A stretch of 64,000 nucleotides of DNA from Treponema primitia ZAS-2 (GCF_000214375.1 NC_015578.1:2604001-2668000), one strand, 5' to 3'. Shown: positions 53,921-63,845, counted from the stretch's first letter. The notes: generated by a model from the letters alone, not told the origin. Numbers and translations are program-made.

Positions 53921-55354
53921 ATGGCGCTAACCCTCTACAATACCCTGGGACGGAAACTACAGGTTTTCGAGCCTATTAAAGAGAACGAAGTCGGCTTTTA
54001 CGGCTGCGGCCCTACGGTTTATAACTATGCCCATATCGGGAACCTGCGGGCTTATTTGACCCACGATGTACTGGCCCGGACCCTGCGGCGCCGGGGCTAT
54101 AAGGTAACCCATGTGATGAATATCACCGATGTAGGGCACCTCACCGGGGATGACGACAGCGGGGACGACAAGATGGTAAAGAGCGCCGAAGAACGGGGAA
54201 AATCGGTGCTGGAAGTCGCGGATTTCTATACCAAGGCGTTTTTTAACGACACTGAACGGATGAATATCCTGCGCCCCACGGTGGTCTGCAAGGCCACTGA
54301 GCATGTGGGAGAAATGATAGAGCTGATCAAGCGCATTGAGGCCAGGGGGTTCACCTACCAGGCCGGGGGGAACCTTTACTTTGACATCACCAAATTTCCT
54401 AGCTATGGGGATTTGGCCCTGATCAAAGCAGAAGAACTCAAGGCCGGGGCCCGGGTCGAGGTAGACGAAAACAAGCGGAACCCCCATGATTTTGTGCTCT
54501 GGTTTACCCGGAGCAAATTTGAAAACCAGGCCCTGGTCTGGGACAGCCCCTGGGGCCGGGGCTATCCGGGCTGGCACATCGAGTGTTCCGCCATGAGCAT
54601 CAAGTACCTGGGGGAGCAGTTCGATATCCACGCCGGGGGCATCGACCACATCACCATCCACCATACCAATGAAATTGCCCAGAGCGAGGCAGCCACGGCA
54701 AAACACCCTTGGGTGAATTACTGGGTCCACAATGAATTTCTCATCCTGGATAAGGGCAAAATGTCCAAGTCCGCCGGGACCTTTCTCACCCTCCCAACCC
54801 TGGTTGATGAGGGCTATGATCCCCTGGATTACCGGTACTTCCTCCTGGGGGGGCACTACCGCAGCCAGATCCAGTTTTCCTATCCCGCAATGGACGGGGC
54901 CCGGAATGCCCGGAAATCCCTGCGGGACCGGGTACGGCTTTTGGCTGAGAAAGCCGGCGCCTTGCCGGAAACAGGCGGGGCCACGACACTTGGGGACAGG
55001 GCCGCCGCCTATCTTGGAGCCTTTGACAAGGCCCTGGACGACGATCTGAACACCCCCCGTGCCCTGGCGGAGCTTTGGGGGCTGCTCCGGGATACTGCTC
55101 TGGAACCGGCCGAGGCCTTGGCGGCGGCCCTTGAGATGGACCAAATCCTGGGACTGAAAATAGCAGAGGCAGCCTCTGATGCCGGCGGGGGAAACCCGGA
55201 AGAGGACGCAGAAATTGAAGCGCTCATAGCAGAACGGGCTGCAGCAAAAAAAGCCAAGGACTTTGCCGCCGCAGACCGGATACGGAACACCCTGAAGGAA
55301 CGGGGAATAGCCCTGGAAGACGGCCCGGCAGGGGTCAAGTGGCGTCATATCTAA
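53921..55354 (+). CDS. cysS: Cysteinyl-tRNA synthetase
   Basis: The 477-residue class I synthetase shows [19 protein letters not shown] with the zinc Cys and HIGN signature, WHIECSAMS with a further zinc Cys, and [12 protein letters not shown]. Zinc His residues follow in the [13 protein letters not shown] region. It charges tRNA-Cys in the cytoplasm. It stands 54 bases after the gpgS-like gene. The ATG lacks an evident Shine-Dalgarno sequence. Confidence 0.97.
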   Translation: MALTLYNTLGRKLQVFEPIKENEVGFYGCGPTVYNYAHIGNLRAYLTHDVLARTLRRRGYKVTHVMNITDVGHLTGDDDSGDDKMVKSAEERGKSVLEVADFYTKAFFNDTERMNILRPTVVCKATEHVGEMIELIKRIEARGFTYQAGGNLYFDITKFPSYGDLALIKAEELKAGARVEVDENKRNPHDFVLWFTRSKFENQALVWDSPWGRGYPGWHIECSAMSIKYLGEQFDIHAGGIDHITIHHTNEIAQSEAATAKHPWVNYWVHNEFLILDKGKMSKSAGTFLTLPTLVDEGYDPLDYRYFLLGGHYRSQIQFSYPAMDGARNARKSLRDRVRLLAEKAGALPETGGATTLGDRAAAYLGAFDKALDDDLNTPRALAELWGLLRDTALEPAEALAAALEMDQILGLKIAEAASDAGGGNPEEDAEIEALIAERAAAKKAKDFAAADRIRNTLKERGIALEDGPAGVKWRHI

Positions 55355-55391
55355 ATAGATAGTGTAATTATGTAACGATTGAGGGGAAAAA

Positions 55392-55946
55392 TTGTTTTCA
55401 GGATTAGATGGCACTGGGTCCATGGCGGAATTTCGCCGGCTCTACGATACAATATTCCCGGTTATATACCGGGTTGCGTATCGTATAACCACCAACGAAG
55501 AAGCTGCGGAGGATCTGTGCCAGGAGGCTTTTTTTCGTTTATACGAAAAAAAAATGGTTTTCCCCAGCCCCGATGAGGCCAAATATTGGCTTATCAGGGT
55601 GGTAAAAAATGCTTCCCTGAATTACGCTAAACGTAAGGACCGGGAGCGGAAGGCGTATCAGCGGGCATTCCGGGAGGATACCAGGAGTCCTGAAACAGGG
55701 GAAAGCGCCCTCCTAAAAAAGGAATCAAAGTCAGAAGTTCAGGAAGCATTGCAAAAATTACCGGAAAATTTAAGAATAGTGTTAATACTAAAAGAATATG
55801 GCGAATTGAATTATAAGGAAATTGGTCGGGCCCTCGGTATAAGCGAAGGCAATGTCAAAGTCCGTGTATTCCGGGCCCGGGAACATCTGACCGGGCTTTT
55901 AAAAGCGGAAGATTCCTTCCGCAAGGATGGTTTATATGTGCCCTGA
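55392..55946 (+). CDS. ECF-type RNA polymerase sigma factor
   Basis: TTG 55392 has GAGGGG six bases upstream and is preferred to ATG 55422. The 184 residues contain region 2 (FRRLYDTIFPVIYRVAYRI, EEAAEDLCQEAFFRLYE) and region 4 (VLILKEYGELNYKEIGRALG, ISEGNVKVRVFRAREHL). It overlaps the next gene, a zinc-finger anti-sigma factor. Together with the secreted and lipoprotein genes downstream this suggests an envelope-responsive regulon. Confidence 0.93.
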   Translation: MFSGLDGTGSMAEFRRLYDTIFPVIYRVAYRITTNEEAAEDLCQEAFFRLYEKKMVFPSPDEAKYWLIRVVKNASLNYAKRKDRERKAYQRAFREDTRSPETGESALLKKESKSEVQEALQKLPENLRIVLILKEYGELNYKEIGRALGISEGNVKVRVFRAREHLTGLLKAEDSFRKDGLYVP

Positions 55947-56514
55947 TCCTCAGATGCTTTCTCTTTACTTTGATGGAGAACTTCCCTCTCCCTGGAAGGA
56001 AAAAATGGAAGCCCATCTTGGGGAATGTCCGGTCTGTGAAAAAAGCCTAACCCGGTACCGAGATATGTCCAAGGTTCTCAGAGACGGGCCCCTCCAAAGT
56101 GAGGAGACTGAAACAGGCGCCTCGCTTGCCGAAGTTTCCCACATTAAGGAACGGGTCTGGCTGCGCCTGAATACGCCGGGCCTTACAGAACGGATTCCTT
56201 TGCATACCTGGAACCGTTCGGTTTCGGTGCCCCTGCCCCTGATTATCACCGCTGCCGCAGCCCTCATCATGGCCTTCGGCTTTTTCTTTGTCAGCAGCGC
56301 TCCCCGGGGAACGCCCCCGGATCAGGCGGTGGCGGCAGTGGATATGACAACCATTGTACCCATATCGGATCTGAGCGGGGTCTTAAAGCTCCTGGGGGAT
56401 GAATCCCCGGATATTGTGATTATCCGTCTGCCGGAAAGCAGGAGTTTTATGAGTTCCGGACAGCCGGCCATTATCAGGGCGGCGGACTATAGCGGGAGCA
56501 AGAGGCCTAGATGA
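55936..56514 (+). CDS. Zinc-finger (ZAS) anti-sigma factor with one membrane segment
   Basis: ATG 55936, ten or so bases after AAGGA, is chosen; an in-frame ATG lies at 55927. The N-terminus carries HLGECPVCEKSL, the H-x3-C-x2-C pattern of ZAS domains that hold ECF sigma factors. One membrane helix lies at about residues 90-110 (LPLIITAAAALIMAFGFFF). The remaining 80 residues would be periplasmic and may be a sensor or protease target. It overlaps the next gene by 4 bases. Confidence 0.88.
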   Translation: MCPDPQMLSLYFDGELPSPWKEKMEAHLGECPVCEKSLTRYRDMSKVLRDGPLQSEETETGASLAEVSHIKERVWLRLNTPGLTERIPLHTWNRSVSVPLPLIITAAAALIMAFGFFFVSSAPRGTPPDQAVAAVDMTTIVPISDLSGVLKLLGDESPDIVIIRLPESRSFMSSGQPAIIRAADYSGSKRPR

Positions 56515-57059
56515 ACCGCCACCCCTCCATACAGCGCTTGACCCTTCTTGGGGGCATTTTATTCCTGACCGCAAATGCGGTCAGCTCCCAGGAATTTTCC
56601 CCGGAAAACCTTATCCCGGGCCTTAAAGAACGGGCGGTGGTGCTAAATATCGTAGCCCGGATTGTGGAACAAGACCAGGAAGAGATCTGGAATTCCATCA
56701 ATTCCAAGGTAACCATACCCGGAAGGCCGGTAAGCCTTAAATTGATCGGGGAAAATATCGTAGTTTACGCCCAATTCACCCCGTATCAGCAGGTAAATGG
56801 CAGGAGCATCCTGGTTGCCCAGGGACAGATATGGATAAATATCCCCAATCAGGGGGTTCACTACCAGACAACCATGCAGACCATTCCCATGGAATACGGG
56901 GAACAGATCTACTTCTTCCCCCTGGGTAAGGTCAGTTCCGGTAATGAAGCCCAAATAGAGATACAGCTGGAAATGCAGCCCTATGCGGAAAGCGCCGGGG
57001 CCCCGGCGGATACGGCAACAGAGGATCCAATCCTGAAGGGGAACGAAATTCCCCAATGA
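56511..57059 (+). CDS. Secreted hypothetical protein of the ECF operon
   Basis: The 182-residue protein has a signal peptide (about 1-26, ending AVSSQ) and a beta-rich body (VSLKLIGENIVVYAQFTPYQ, VAQGQIWINIPNQG). I recognise no family. Overlaps of 4 bases on both sides (anti-sigma upstream, lipoprotein downstream) show that it belongs to the operon. It may sense or report envelope state together with its neighbours. Confidence 0.8.
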   Translation: MNRHPSIQRLTLLGGILFLTANAVSSQEFSPENLIPGLKERAVVLNIVARIVEQDQEEIWNSINSKVTIPGRPVSLKLIGENIVVYAQFTPYQQVNGRSILVAQGQIWINIPNQGVHYQTTMQTIPMEYGEQIYFFPLGKVSSGNEAQIEIQLEMQPYAESAGAPADTATEDPILKGNEIPQ

Positions 57060-58690
57060 GAATGTCCCGGGTCCAGCTTTTTCTCTTACTTCCATGGATA
57101 GCCTTTTTTTTCTCCTGTACCGAGAGTAATCCCCTGATCAGTTCCATTAATCCCCGTATCGGCCTGATGGGGGAGATCCTCACCATCCTGGGGGAACACT
57201 TCGGGGATGAACGGGATGAATCCTACGTCACTATCGCGGGGATTTCCCCCACCAGCTCTTCTTATATCGAATGGACCGATACCCGTATCCTGGTACGGAT
57301 CCCCGAATTCGGCGATTCCGGACTGGTCTATGTGTACCGGGACAATATAAAGAGTAATGCCGCCCTTTTTTCCAACCGGGCGACCATGCCCCAGACCATC
57401 CAGGGGGAACACATCACCATAGGCCCCAATATAAGCTCAGTGGACCCCCAATCCGGAGCGGTGGGCGCCTCGGTGATCATCCAGGGAAGCGGCTTCGGTA
57501 CTTCCCGGGAAGGGGGCGGGGTATTTTTCGCCTGGGACGCCGAATCTTCCTCCTCGACACCGGCAGAGGTAAGCGGTCCGGAGTCGGTGGAGGTGGCGGA
57601 AACCGAATTTGGGTACGAACTCTGGACCGAGCGGGAGATACGGGTCCGTATACCCGATGGGGCTATCAGCGGGAACCTGTCGGTGCATACCCCCCGGGGC
57701 AACGCCCGGCCGGTGTTTTTCGACATCACCGGTAAGCCCGGGTCCACGACATACAAGGACAAACGAAGCTACGCCATCTCCTATTCGGTGGATATACAAG
57801 TTCATGAAGCATCGGAACCGAACAGTCTCTACCTTTGGTTACCCCGGCCTGTGAGCTCCGCTTCCCAACGGAACGTCCAGTCCTTCTCCCGTACCATGGA
57901 ACCTTTTGTGGAAAATTACCGGGGCGCCAGCCTTTTTCAGATGCAGAATGTCCAAGCCGGGGCCAATACCGGGATTACCCTGTCCTACCTGGTAGAGGTG
58001 TATGGGGTGGAAACCGATGTCCGGCCCCAGTCTATCCGGCTAAGCGGAACCGGAAGTTCCCCGGTACATGCAGCTTATACAGTACCCACCCCCCTGATAC
58101 CTTCGGATGATCCCCAGATAAAGGAAAAAAGCGCCACCCTCACGGGCCGGGAACAGAACCCCTATATACGGGCCCAGCGTATCTACCGATACCTCCTGGA
58201 CGAAGGGGGCATACAGTGGGATATGCTGGAAGGAGGCGCCCTGGAAGCCCTGGAAACCAAACAGGCGGATCCCTACATGACGGCCCTGCTCTTCTGCGCC
58301 CTGGCCCGTGCATCGGGGATCCCCGCCATCCCCGTGGCTGGTGTGCTTTTGGACCGGAGCCGCCAATTCAGCCGCCACTTTTGGGCGGAATTCTGGGTTG
58401 AAGGCTTTGGCTGGGTTCCGGTTGATCCCGTCCTGGGCTCCGGGGCGGCGCCGGATAGCTTCATACTCCGGGCGGATCGGGCTAACTATTACTTCGGCAA
58501 CCTGGACAACCAGCGGATCATCTTTTCCCGGGGCTTTACCACCCTTTCCCAGATGGACCCCCGGGGCCGGGTAGCCATACGGAACCGGGACTACGCCCTG
58601 CAAAACCTTTGGGAAGAAGCGGTGGGCGGCCTTGAGTCCTATTCATCCCTCTGGAGTGATGTTACAATTAACGGTGTTTATTTTCAGTAA
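57056..58690 (+). CDS. Lipoprotein with IPT/TIG repeats and transglutaminase-like core
   Basis: The signal ends at a lipobox FFFSC (Cys about 21). Residues 28-230 include two IPT/TIG-like folds (ISSINPRIGLMGEILTILG and SSVDPQSGAVGASVIIQG). Residues 380-500 form a transglutaminase-like core: LLFCALARASGIPA carries the Cys, RHFWAEFWVEGFGWVPVDP the His and Asp. The catalytic triad thus appears intact. The enzyme could cross-link or cleave peptides at the cell surface, and is the likely effector of the sigma/anti-sigma pair upstream. Confidence 0.88.
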   Translation: MRMSRVQLFLLLPWIAFFFSCTESNPLISSINPRIGLMGEILTILGEHFGDERDESYVTIAGISPTSSSYIEWTDTRILVRIPEFGDSGLVYVYRDNIKSNAALFSNRATMPQTIQGEHITIGPNISSVDPQSGAVGASVIIQGSGFGTSREGGGVFFAWDAESSSSTPAEVSGPESVEVAETEFGYELWTEREIRVRIPDGAISGNLSVHTPRGNARPVFFDITGKPGSTTYKDKRSYAISYSVDIQVHEASEPNSLYLWLPRPVSSASQRNVQSFSRTMEPFVENYRGASLFQMQNVQAGANTGITLSYLVEVYGVETDVRPQSIRLSGTGSSPVHAAYTVPTPLIPSDDPQIKEKSATLTGREQNPYIRAQRIYRYLLDEGGIQWDMLEGGALEALETKQADPYMTALLFCALARASGIPAIPVAGVLLDRSRQFSRHFWAEFWVEGFGWVPVDPVLGSGAAPDSFILRADRANYYFGNLDNQRIIFSRGFTTLSQMDPRGRVAIRNRDYALQNLWEEAVGGLESYSSLWSDVTINGVYFQ

Positions 58691-58713
58691 GAAAAAACGA
58701 TGAGGAGCTTACT

Positions 58714-59397
58714 ATGGTAACGGTCATTTCTTTAGGCGGTTCTATTGTCGCCCCCGAGGGCGTAGACCAGGCTTTTTTGAAGGACTTTGTTTCCCTCATC
58801 CGGGAACTCCTGGAAAAAGAAGCGGACCGGCGCTTTATCTTCGTGGTCGGCGGCGGCGGCCCCGCCCGGATCTGGCAAAGGGCCTACCGGGAAATCAGCG
58901 GCGGGGGAACCGACGGCGAAGCGGACTGGATCGGGGTTATGGCCACCAGGCTCAACGCCCAGCTGATCCGGGCCCTCATGGGACAATGGTGTTCCCAGGA
59001 TGTGGTTACCGACCCCACCAAGGCGGAGGCCATGACCGGCAAAGTCCTGGTAGCCGCAGGCTGGAAGCCCGGCTTTTCCTCGGATTACGATGCGGTACTC
59101 CTAGCGGAACGCTTCCACGCGGACAGTGTGCTCAACCTTTCCAATATTGAACAAGTTTACACCGATGATCCCAAGAAAAACCCCCAGGCCAAGCCCATAA
59201 ACACCATCTCCTGGCCGGATTTCCGGGCTCTGGTAGGGGAAGAGTGGGTCCCGGGCAAAAACGTACCCTTTGACCCCATAGCAAGCCGGGAAGCCGCCAA
59301 AATCGGCCTCAAGGTAATCTGCGCCGCCGGGCGGGACCTGGAAAACCTGAAAAAAATCCTCCGGGGTGAGGCGTTTCTGGGAACTACCATAGGGTAG
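58714..59397 (+). CDS. pyrH: UMP kinase, archaeal-type
   Basis: The 227-residue amino-acid-kinase fold protein begins VTVISLGGSIVAPEGVD, then VVGGGGPARIWQRAYREI, SSDYDAVLLAERFHADSV, and LSNIEQVYTDDPKKNPQAKP. This is the archaeal-type PyrH, which phosphorylates UMP with ATP. RBS GAGGAG lies seven bases before the ATG. It starts 23 bases after the lipoprotein gene, with no terminator between, so it is probably read from the same message. Confidence 0.88.
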   Translation: MVTVISLGGSIVAPEGVDQAFLKDFVSLIRELLEKEADRRFIFVVGGGGPARIWQRAYREISGGGTDGEADWIGVMATRLNAQLIRALMGQWCSQDVVTDPTKAEAMTGKVLVAAGWKPGFSSDYDAVLLAERFHADSVLNLSNIEQVYTDDPKKNPQAKPINTISWPDFRALVGEEWVPGKNVPFDPIASREAAKIGLKVICAAGRDLENLKKILRGEAFLGTTIG

Positions 59398-59406
59398 GTA
59401 GTAAGC

Positions 59407-59435
59407 TTGCTATAAACTCTCTTTTTTGATATAAT
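59407..59435 (+). promoter_or_regulatory. Promoter of the PPi-phosphofructokinase gene
   Basis: TTGCTA, a 17-base spacer and a perfect TATAAT at 59430-59435 lie 39 bases before the ATG, a standard sigma-70 arrangement with a leader of about 33 nt and RBS AAGGAG. Confidence 0.7.
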
Positions 59436-59474
59436 ATTTAATGTTTCTGTTTCTCAATTCCCAAGGAGTTTTTC

Positions 59475-61130
59475 ATGGATATATCCGCCTTACAGAAGGC
59501 CCGTTACAGCTACAAGCCAAAACTTCCCGCAAGTTTATCCCTGCCGGTGAATGAAATTGCCGTCAAATTAGGGGAGCCCACAGAAGCCATCGCCGACGGG
59601 GATGCCCTGAAAGCCTTTTTTAACAGAACCTACGGGAAACCCATTGCTACCTTTGTAAAAGGCGCCAACGATAGCATAACCCGAAAGCTCACCGTGGGGG
59701 TTATCCTCTCAGGCGGACAGGCCCCGGGCGGCCATAATGTGATTGCCGGGCTCTACGATGGCCTGAAAAAAGGCAATGCCGCTTCCCGGCTATTAGGCTT
59801 ACTGGGAGGCCCCAGCGGCCTTATTGATAACAAGTCCGTAGAAATTACCGGCCCCATGATGGACATCTACCGGAATACCGGGGGCTTCGACATGATCGGC
59901 TCCGGGCGCACTAAAATTGAGACCCCGGAGCAATTCGCCGCATCCCTGGAAAACGCCAAAAAACTGGGCCTTGATGCGGTGGTGATCATAGGGGGGGACG
60001 ATTCAAACACCAATGCTGCGCTCCTGGCGGAGTACTTCCTGGACCGGGGCTCGGGAATCCAGGTCATTGGCTGTCCCAAAACTATCGATGGGGACCTTAA
60101 AAACGAACATATCGAAATCTCCTTTGGATTTGATACTGCAGTAAAGACCTACAGCGAGCTTATCGGAAATATTGAGCGGGACGCAAACAGCGCAAAAAAG
60201 TACTGGCACTTTATCAAACTCATGGGCCGCTCGGCCAGCCATATCGCCCTGGAGTGCGCCCTCCAGACCCAGCCCAATATCACCCTGGTCTCTGAAGAAG
60301 TGGAGGCAAAGAAACTTTCCCTGGGCCAGGTAGTAGATCAGATCTGCGATGCCGTGGTGAAACGGGCGGACAACAAGGAAAATTTCGGGGTAGTGCTTGT
60401 CCCGGAAGGATTGGTTGAATTTATTCCCGAAATGAAAAAGCTGATAGAAGAACTGAACGACATCATGGCAGAAAATGAAAAGGATTTTTCAGGGCTGAAA
60501 AATTTCAGCGAACAAAGCGACTGGCTCGTGACCCAACTTTCCGACCCTTCAGCCTATCTTTTCAGAAGCCTTCCCGAAGAAATTGCCAAGGAACTCCTCA
60601 TGGACCGGGACCCCCACGGCAATGTCCAGGTATCCCGGATTGAAACAGAAAAACTGCTCATGAACATGGCGGAAAGCAAACTGGAGGATCTGAAAAAAGA
60701 AGGAAAATACAAGGGCACATTCAGTACCCAGGACCACTTCTTCGGCTACGAAGGCCGCTGCGCCTTCCCCTCCAACTTCGACGCCGACTACTGTTACAGC
60801 CTGGGGTTCAGCGCCTTTGTGCTCATCGCCTCGGGCCTTACAGGCTACATTTCCAGCATAAAAAACCTGGTAGCCCCGGCTGATAAATGGATCGCCGGCG
60901 GGGTCCCCCTGACCATGATGATGAACATGGAACACCGCCATGGCGCCCAGAAACCGGTGATCAAAAAAGCCCTGGTAGAACTGGACAGCAAACCCTTCAA
61001 AGCCTTCGCGGCGGAACGGGACACCTGGGCAGTAAAGACCAGCTTCGTTTTTCCCGGGGCGGTCCAGTACTACGGGCCTCCTGAGGTCTGCGATCAGCCT
61101 ACTATTACGCTGAAACTGGAGAAGAGTTAA
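59475..61130 (+). CDS. pfp: PPi-dependent phosphofructokinase
   Basis: The 551-residue enzyme has the long PPi-type layout: [15 protein letters not shown], then [20 protein letters not shown]. The Asp in GGDD replaces the Gly that favours ATP, and [14 protein letters not shown] supplies the catalytic Asp. [15 protein letters not shown] is the fructose-6-phosphate site. It catalyses fructose-6-phosphate plus PPi to fructose-1,6-bisphosphate reversibly and is the usual glycolytic enzyme in spirochaetes. It has its own promoter. Confidence 0.95.
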   Translation: MDISALQKARYSYKPKLPASLSLPVNEIAVKLGEPTEAIADGDALKAFFNRTYGKPIATFVKGANDSITRKLTVGVILSGGQAPGGHNVIAGLYDGLKKGNAASRLLGLLGGPSGLIDNKSVEITGPMMDIYRNTGGFDMIGSGRTKIETPEQFAASLENAKKLGLDAVVIIGGDDSNTNAALLAEYFLDRGSGIQVIGCPKTIDGDLKNEHIEISFGFDTAVKTYSELIGNIERDANSAKKYWHFIKLMGRSASHIALECALQTQPNITLVSEEVEAKKLSLGQVVDQICDAVVKRADNKENFGVVLVPEGLVEFIPEMKKLIEELNDIMAENEKDFSGLKNFSEQSDWLVTQLSDPSAYLFRSLPEEIAKELLMDRDPHGNVQVSRIETEKLLMNMAESKLEDLKKEGKYKGTFSTQDHFFGYEGRCAFPSNFDADYCYSLGFSAFVLIASGLTGYISSIKNLVAPADKWIAGGVPLTMMMNMEHRHGAQKPVIKKALVELDSKPFKAFAAERDTWAVKTSFVFPGAVQYYGPPEVCDQPTITLKLEKS

Positions 61131-61133
61131 GCT

Positions 61134-61206
61134 CACAGAGGAATTACGCAGAGGACACGGAGAACTCATTCCGCTTTCTTCCTCTGCGTTCTCTGTGCTC
61201 TCTGTG
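61134..61206. repeat. CACAGAG-type dyad between convergent genes
   Basis: CACAGAG (61134-61140) and ACGCAGAGGA (61146-61155) are mirrored by TCCTCTGCGT (61180-61189) and CTCTGTG (61200-61206). The element fills the gap between pfp and recQ and could act as a bidirectional terminator. Similar CACAGAG dyads are, to my recollection, scattered in unrelated bacterial genomes. Confidence 0.6.
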
Positions 61207-61214
61207 GTTTATCT

Positions 61215-63143
61215 TCAATCTCGTTCCCTATCAGCAAGATACTCCCGAATTAAAGCCGTAAACACATCCCCGTACTTTTTCTGCTTCACCTCCCCTACCC
61301 CGGACACGGCCAGAAAGGCGTCCCTGTTTTCAGGCAGCTTGACGCACATATCCCGAAGTGCAGCGTCTGAAAAGACCACGTAGGAAGGCACCCCCCCTTT
61401 CCGGGCCAAGTCCCGGCGCAGGGCCTTCAGTTTTTCTAACAGATCTTCATCCACAGGCCGGGCATCCTGAGCTTCGATAATTTTTGTAACAGAAAAAGCA
61501 CCCCCCTGTCCGTCGGCGCTGCCCAGCCCAATGGGCAAACCCGCCCCTGATCCGGAACGTGCCGAAACTTTCTCAGGCTTCTCCGCCTGGGGACGGGGCA
61601 GCTTTACCACAAAGGACTTTTTCTCCGTGAGTATTTCCCCGGATCGGGGCGCCAGGTGGACCACGGGATATTCCCCCTCATCCATCACTAGATACCCCTG
61701 ATCGAGCAGCCGATCCAGGATGGCCCTGATGCGCTGGGCTGTGGTATCCGCCATGATCCCCCAGGTACTCAGGGTGTCAAAGCCCTGGGATCGGATCTTT
61801 TCACTTTTACTGCCCCGCAGTATATCTATGATCATGGTTTTGCCGAAAGCCCGGTTCCGTTCCTTCAGCCGGTATACGCATGAAAGTATCTTCCGGGCCT
61901 CCACTGTGGCGTCGATTTCTTCGTAGAGGGTATTGCAGGCGGAACAGTTGCCGCAGTAATGAGGCGAGGACTCTCCAAAATAAGCCAGGAGTCGGGAGCG
62001 CAGACATTCGGAGCCTGTGGCATAGAAGGTCATCTGTTTCAGGAGTTCCAGGTTATGCTGAACCAGCTCATCGTCCCGTTCCTCAGCATCCGCACCGTTG
62101 GTGATAAGAAAGGTGTTGATCCGCACATCCTGGCCTGAATAGTAGAGTATGCACTCCGCTTTTTCCCCATCCCGGCCTGCCCTGCCCGCCTCCTGATAGT
62201 AGCTTTCGATATTCTTAGGCATATTGTAGTGGATCACAAAGGAAACATTGGACTTATCAATACCCATGCCAAAGGCGTTGGTGGCGACCATGATAGTTTT
62301 TCTGTCATAGATAAAATCATCCTGGTTCCCATGGCGTTCCCGGTCTTCCAAGCCCGCATGGTACCGGGCAGCGGCAAAGCCATGGCTGCACAAAAGTTCC
62401 GCCACTTCCTCCACCCGCTTCCGGGTGGAACAGTAAACGATGCCACTTTGCCCCCGGTGCTTTGCCAGGTATTCCAGAAGGGCTTCGGATTTATGGCTGG
62501 GCCGCTCCACCCCAAAGTAGAGGTTCTGCCGATCAAAGCCTGTGGTCAGGGAAAGGGGCTCTTTCAGATCAAGAAGCCTGAGTATGTCCTCCTTTACCTT
62601 TGTGGTGGCGGTGGCGGTACAGGCCGCCACCCGGGGGCGGTCGTGGAGGCTCCGGATAAAGGCGGCGATCTGGAGATAGCTTGGGCGGAAATCGTGACCC
62701 CACTGGGAAACGCAGTGAGCCTCGTCCACCACCACCAGGGGTATGGGAATATCCCCAATCTGGGCCAAAAGGTCGTCCCGCAAAAGCCGCTCCGGGGCAA
62801 TATAGAGGAGCCGATACTGCCCCTGGGCCAGGCCGCGCAGTGTTTCTGCGTAAGCGGCACCGTCCAGGGAACTGTTCAGGTACGCCGCCTCTATCCCCGC
62901 TTCCACCAGGGCGTTCACCTGATCCTTCATCAGGGAAATCAGGGGGGATATCACCACGGTAATCCCCTCCATAAGCACTGCGGGGATTTGGTAGCACAGG
63001 GACTTCCCCGCTCCGGTGGGCATCACCGCCATCACGTCCCGGCCCTCAAGGATGGCGTCGATAAGCTCCTCCTGCCCGGGCCGGAAAGCCGTAAATCCGA
63101 AGTATTCCTTGAGTACCCTCTTTGCATCCTGCTCTCTGTTCAT
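61215..63143 (-). CDS. recQ: ATP-dependent DNA helicase RecQ
   Basis: The protein has 642 residues from ATG 63143, with GAGGGAAGG just before it; ATG 63167 is also in frame but would lie upstream of the transcription start predicted from the -10 at 63171-63176. Motifs in order are FRPGQEELI, Walker A MPTGAGKSLCYQ, VVDEAHCVSQWGHDFRPSY, ATNAFGMGID and QEAGRAGRDG. A four-Cys zinc site (from CLRSRL to NCSACNTL) and a C-terminal HRDC domain follow. It is a 3'-5' helicase in recombination and repair. Confidence 0.95.
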   Translation of the reverse strand: MNREQDAKRVLKEYFGFTAFRPGQEELIDAILEGRDVMAVMPTGAGKSLCYQIPAVLMEGITVVISPLISLMKDQVNALVEAGIEAAYLNSSLDGAAYAETLRGLAQGQYRLLYIAPERLLRDDLLAQIGDIPIPLVVVDEAHCVSQWGHDFRPSYLQIAAFIRSLHDRPRVAACTATATTKVKEDILRLLDLKEPLSLTTGFDRQNLYFGVERPSHKSEALLEYLAKHRGQSGIVYCSTRKRVEEVAELLCSHGFAAARYHAGLEDRERHGNQDDFIYDRKTIMVATNAFGMGIDKSNVSFVIHYNMPKNIESYYQEAGRAGRDGEKAECILYYSGQDVRINTFLITNGADAEERDDELVQHNLELLKQMTFYATGSECLRSRLLAYFGESSPHYCGNCSACNTLYEEIDATVEARKILSCVYRLKERNRAFGKTMIIDILRGSKSEKIRSQGFDTLSTWGIMADTTAQRIRAILDRLLDQGYLVMDEGEYPVVHLAPRSGEILTEKKSFVVKLPRPQAEKPEKVSARSGSGAGLPIGLGSADGQGGAFSVTKIIEAQDARPVDEDLLEKLKALRRDLARKGGVPSYVVFSDAALRDMCVKLPENRDAFLAVSGVGEVKQKKYGDVFTALIREYLADRERD

Positions 63144-63169
63144 CCTTCCCTCATCCACGCCGTTCATGC

Positions 63170-63176
63170 TAGTATA
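63170..63176. promoter_or_regulatory. Overlapping divergent -10 elements of recQ and rdgB
   Basis: The seven bases TAGTATA read as TAGTAT on the plus strand and TATACT on the minus strand. Both suit -10 hexamers; neither has a clear -35. Distances predict an rdgB start at or beside its ATG 63182 and a recQ start downstream of the in-frame ATG at 63167. Confidence 0.4.
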
Positions 63177-63181
63177 CCCCT

Positions 63182-63775
63182 ATGACGATTTGGTTTGCCA
63201 CTGGTAATGCCCATAAAAAGGGAGAACTTTCCGCCATACTCCCCGGCCATACCATACGTATTCCCGCCGATCTGGGTATCCCCTTCGACCCCGACGAAAC
63301 CGGCAGCACCTTCGCAGAAAACGCCCTGATCAAGGCTACTGCGCTCTACACCCTGGTTTCCGCCCGTTTCCCCGGCGAACCGGTGTTAGCCGACGACTCG
63401 GGCCTCTGCGTAGATGCCCTGGACGGCCGCCCGGGCATCTATTCGGCACGATATGGCAGCACCGGCGATAAAAAACTCGAAGCCCACGAGCGTAACGCCC
63501 TGCTTTTACAAGAACTGGGGGATAATCCCCGACGGACCGCCCGCTTTGTCTGCTCCATGGCCCTGATATTGGGTCCGGACCGCTTCTTCATCGCCCAGGA
63601 AACCCTGGAAGGAGAGCTCATCCGCGAAGGCCGGGGCTCCGCAGGCTTCGGCTACGACCCCATCCTCTATATCCCCAGCTATTCCCGTACCGTGGCAGAA
63701 CTCTCCGAGGAGGAGAAGAACCTCATCAGCCACCGGGGAAAGGCAGGAAGGGCCATCGCAAAATTCCTCAATTAG
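63182..63775 (+). CDS. rdgB: RdgB/HAM1 family non-canonical purine NTP pyrophosphatase
   Basis: The 197-residue protein shows IWFATGNAHKKGELSAIL, ETGSTFAENALIKATA, LADDSGLCVDALDGRPGIYS, GFGYDPIL and a final SHRGKAGRAIAKFL. It removes dITP, dXTP and ITP from nucleotide pools. No ribosome-binding sequence precedes ATG 63182, 15 bases from the nearest recQ ATG (63167). Confidence 0.95.
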   Translation: MTIWFATGNAHKKGELSAILPGHTIRIPADLGIPFDPDETGSTFAENALIKATALYTLVSARFPGEPVLADDSGLCVDALDGRPGIYSARYGSTGDKKLEAHERNALLLQELGDNPRRTARFVCSMALILGPDRFFIAQETLEGELIREGRGSAGFGYDPILYIPSYSRTVAELSEEEKNLISHRGKAGRAIAKFLN

Positions 63776-63845
63776 CCGCTATACTTAGGGGCCCACCCCA
63801 ACAAAACACTTTAATATATCCCGATTTTTTGCTAAACTATTCCCA

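Noticed and set aside
53957-55423. Minus-strand frame of 488 codons opposite cysS
   Set aside because: cysS is unmistakable by its HIGN and KMSKS motifs; the opposite frame is a codon-bias shadow.
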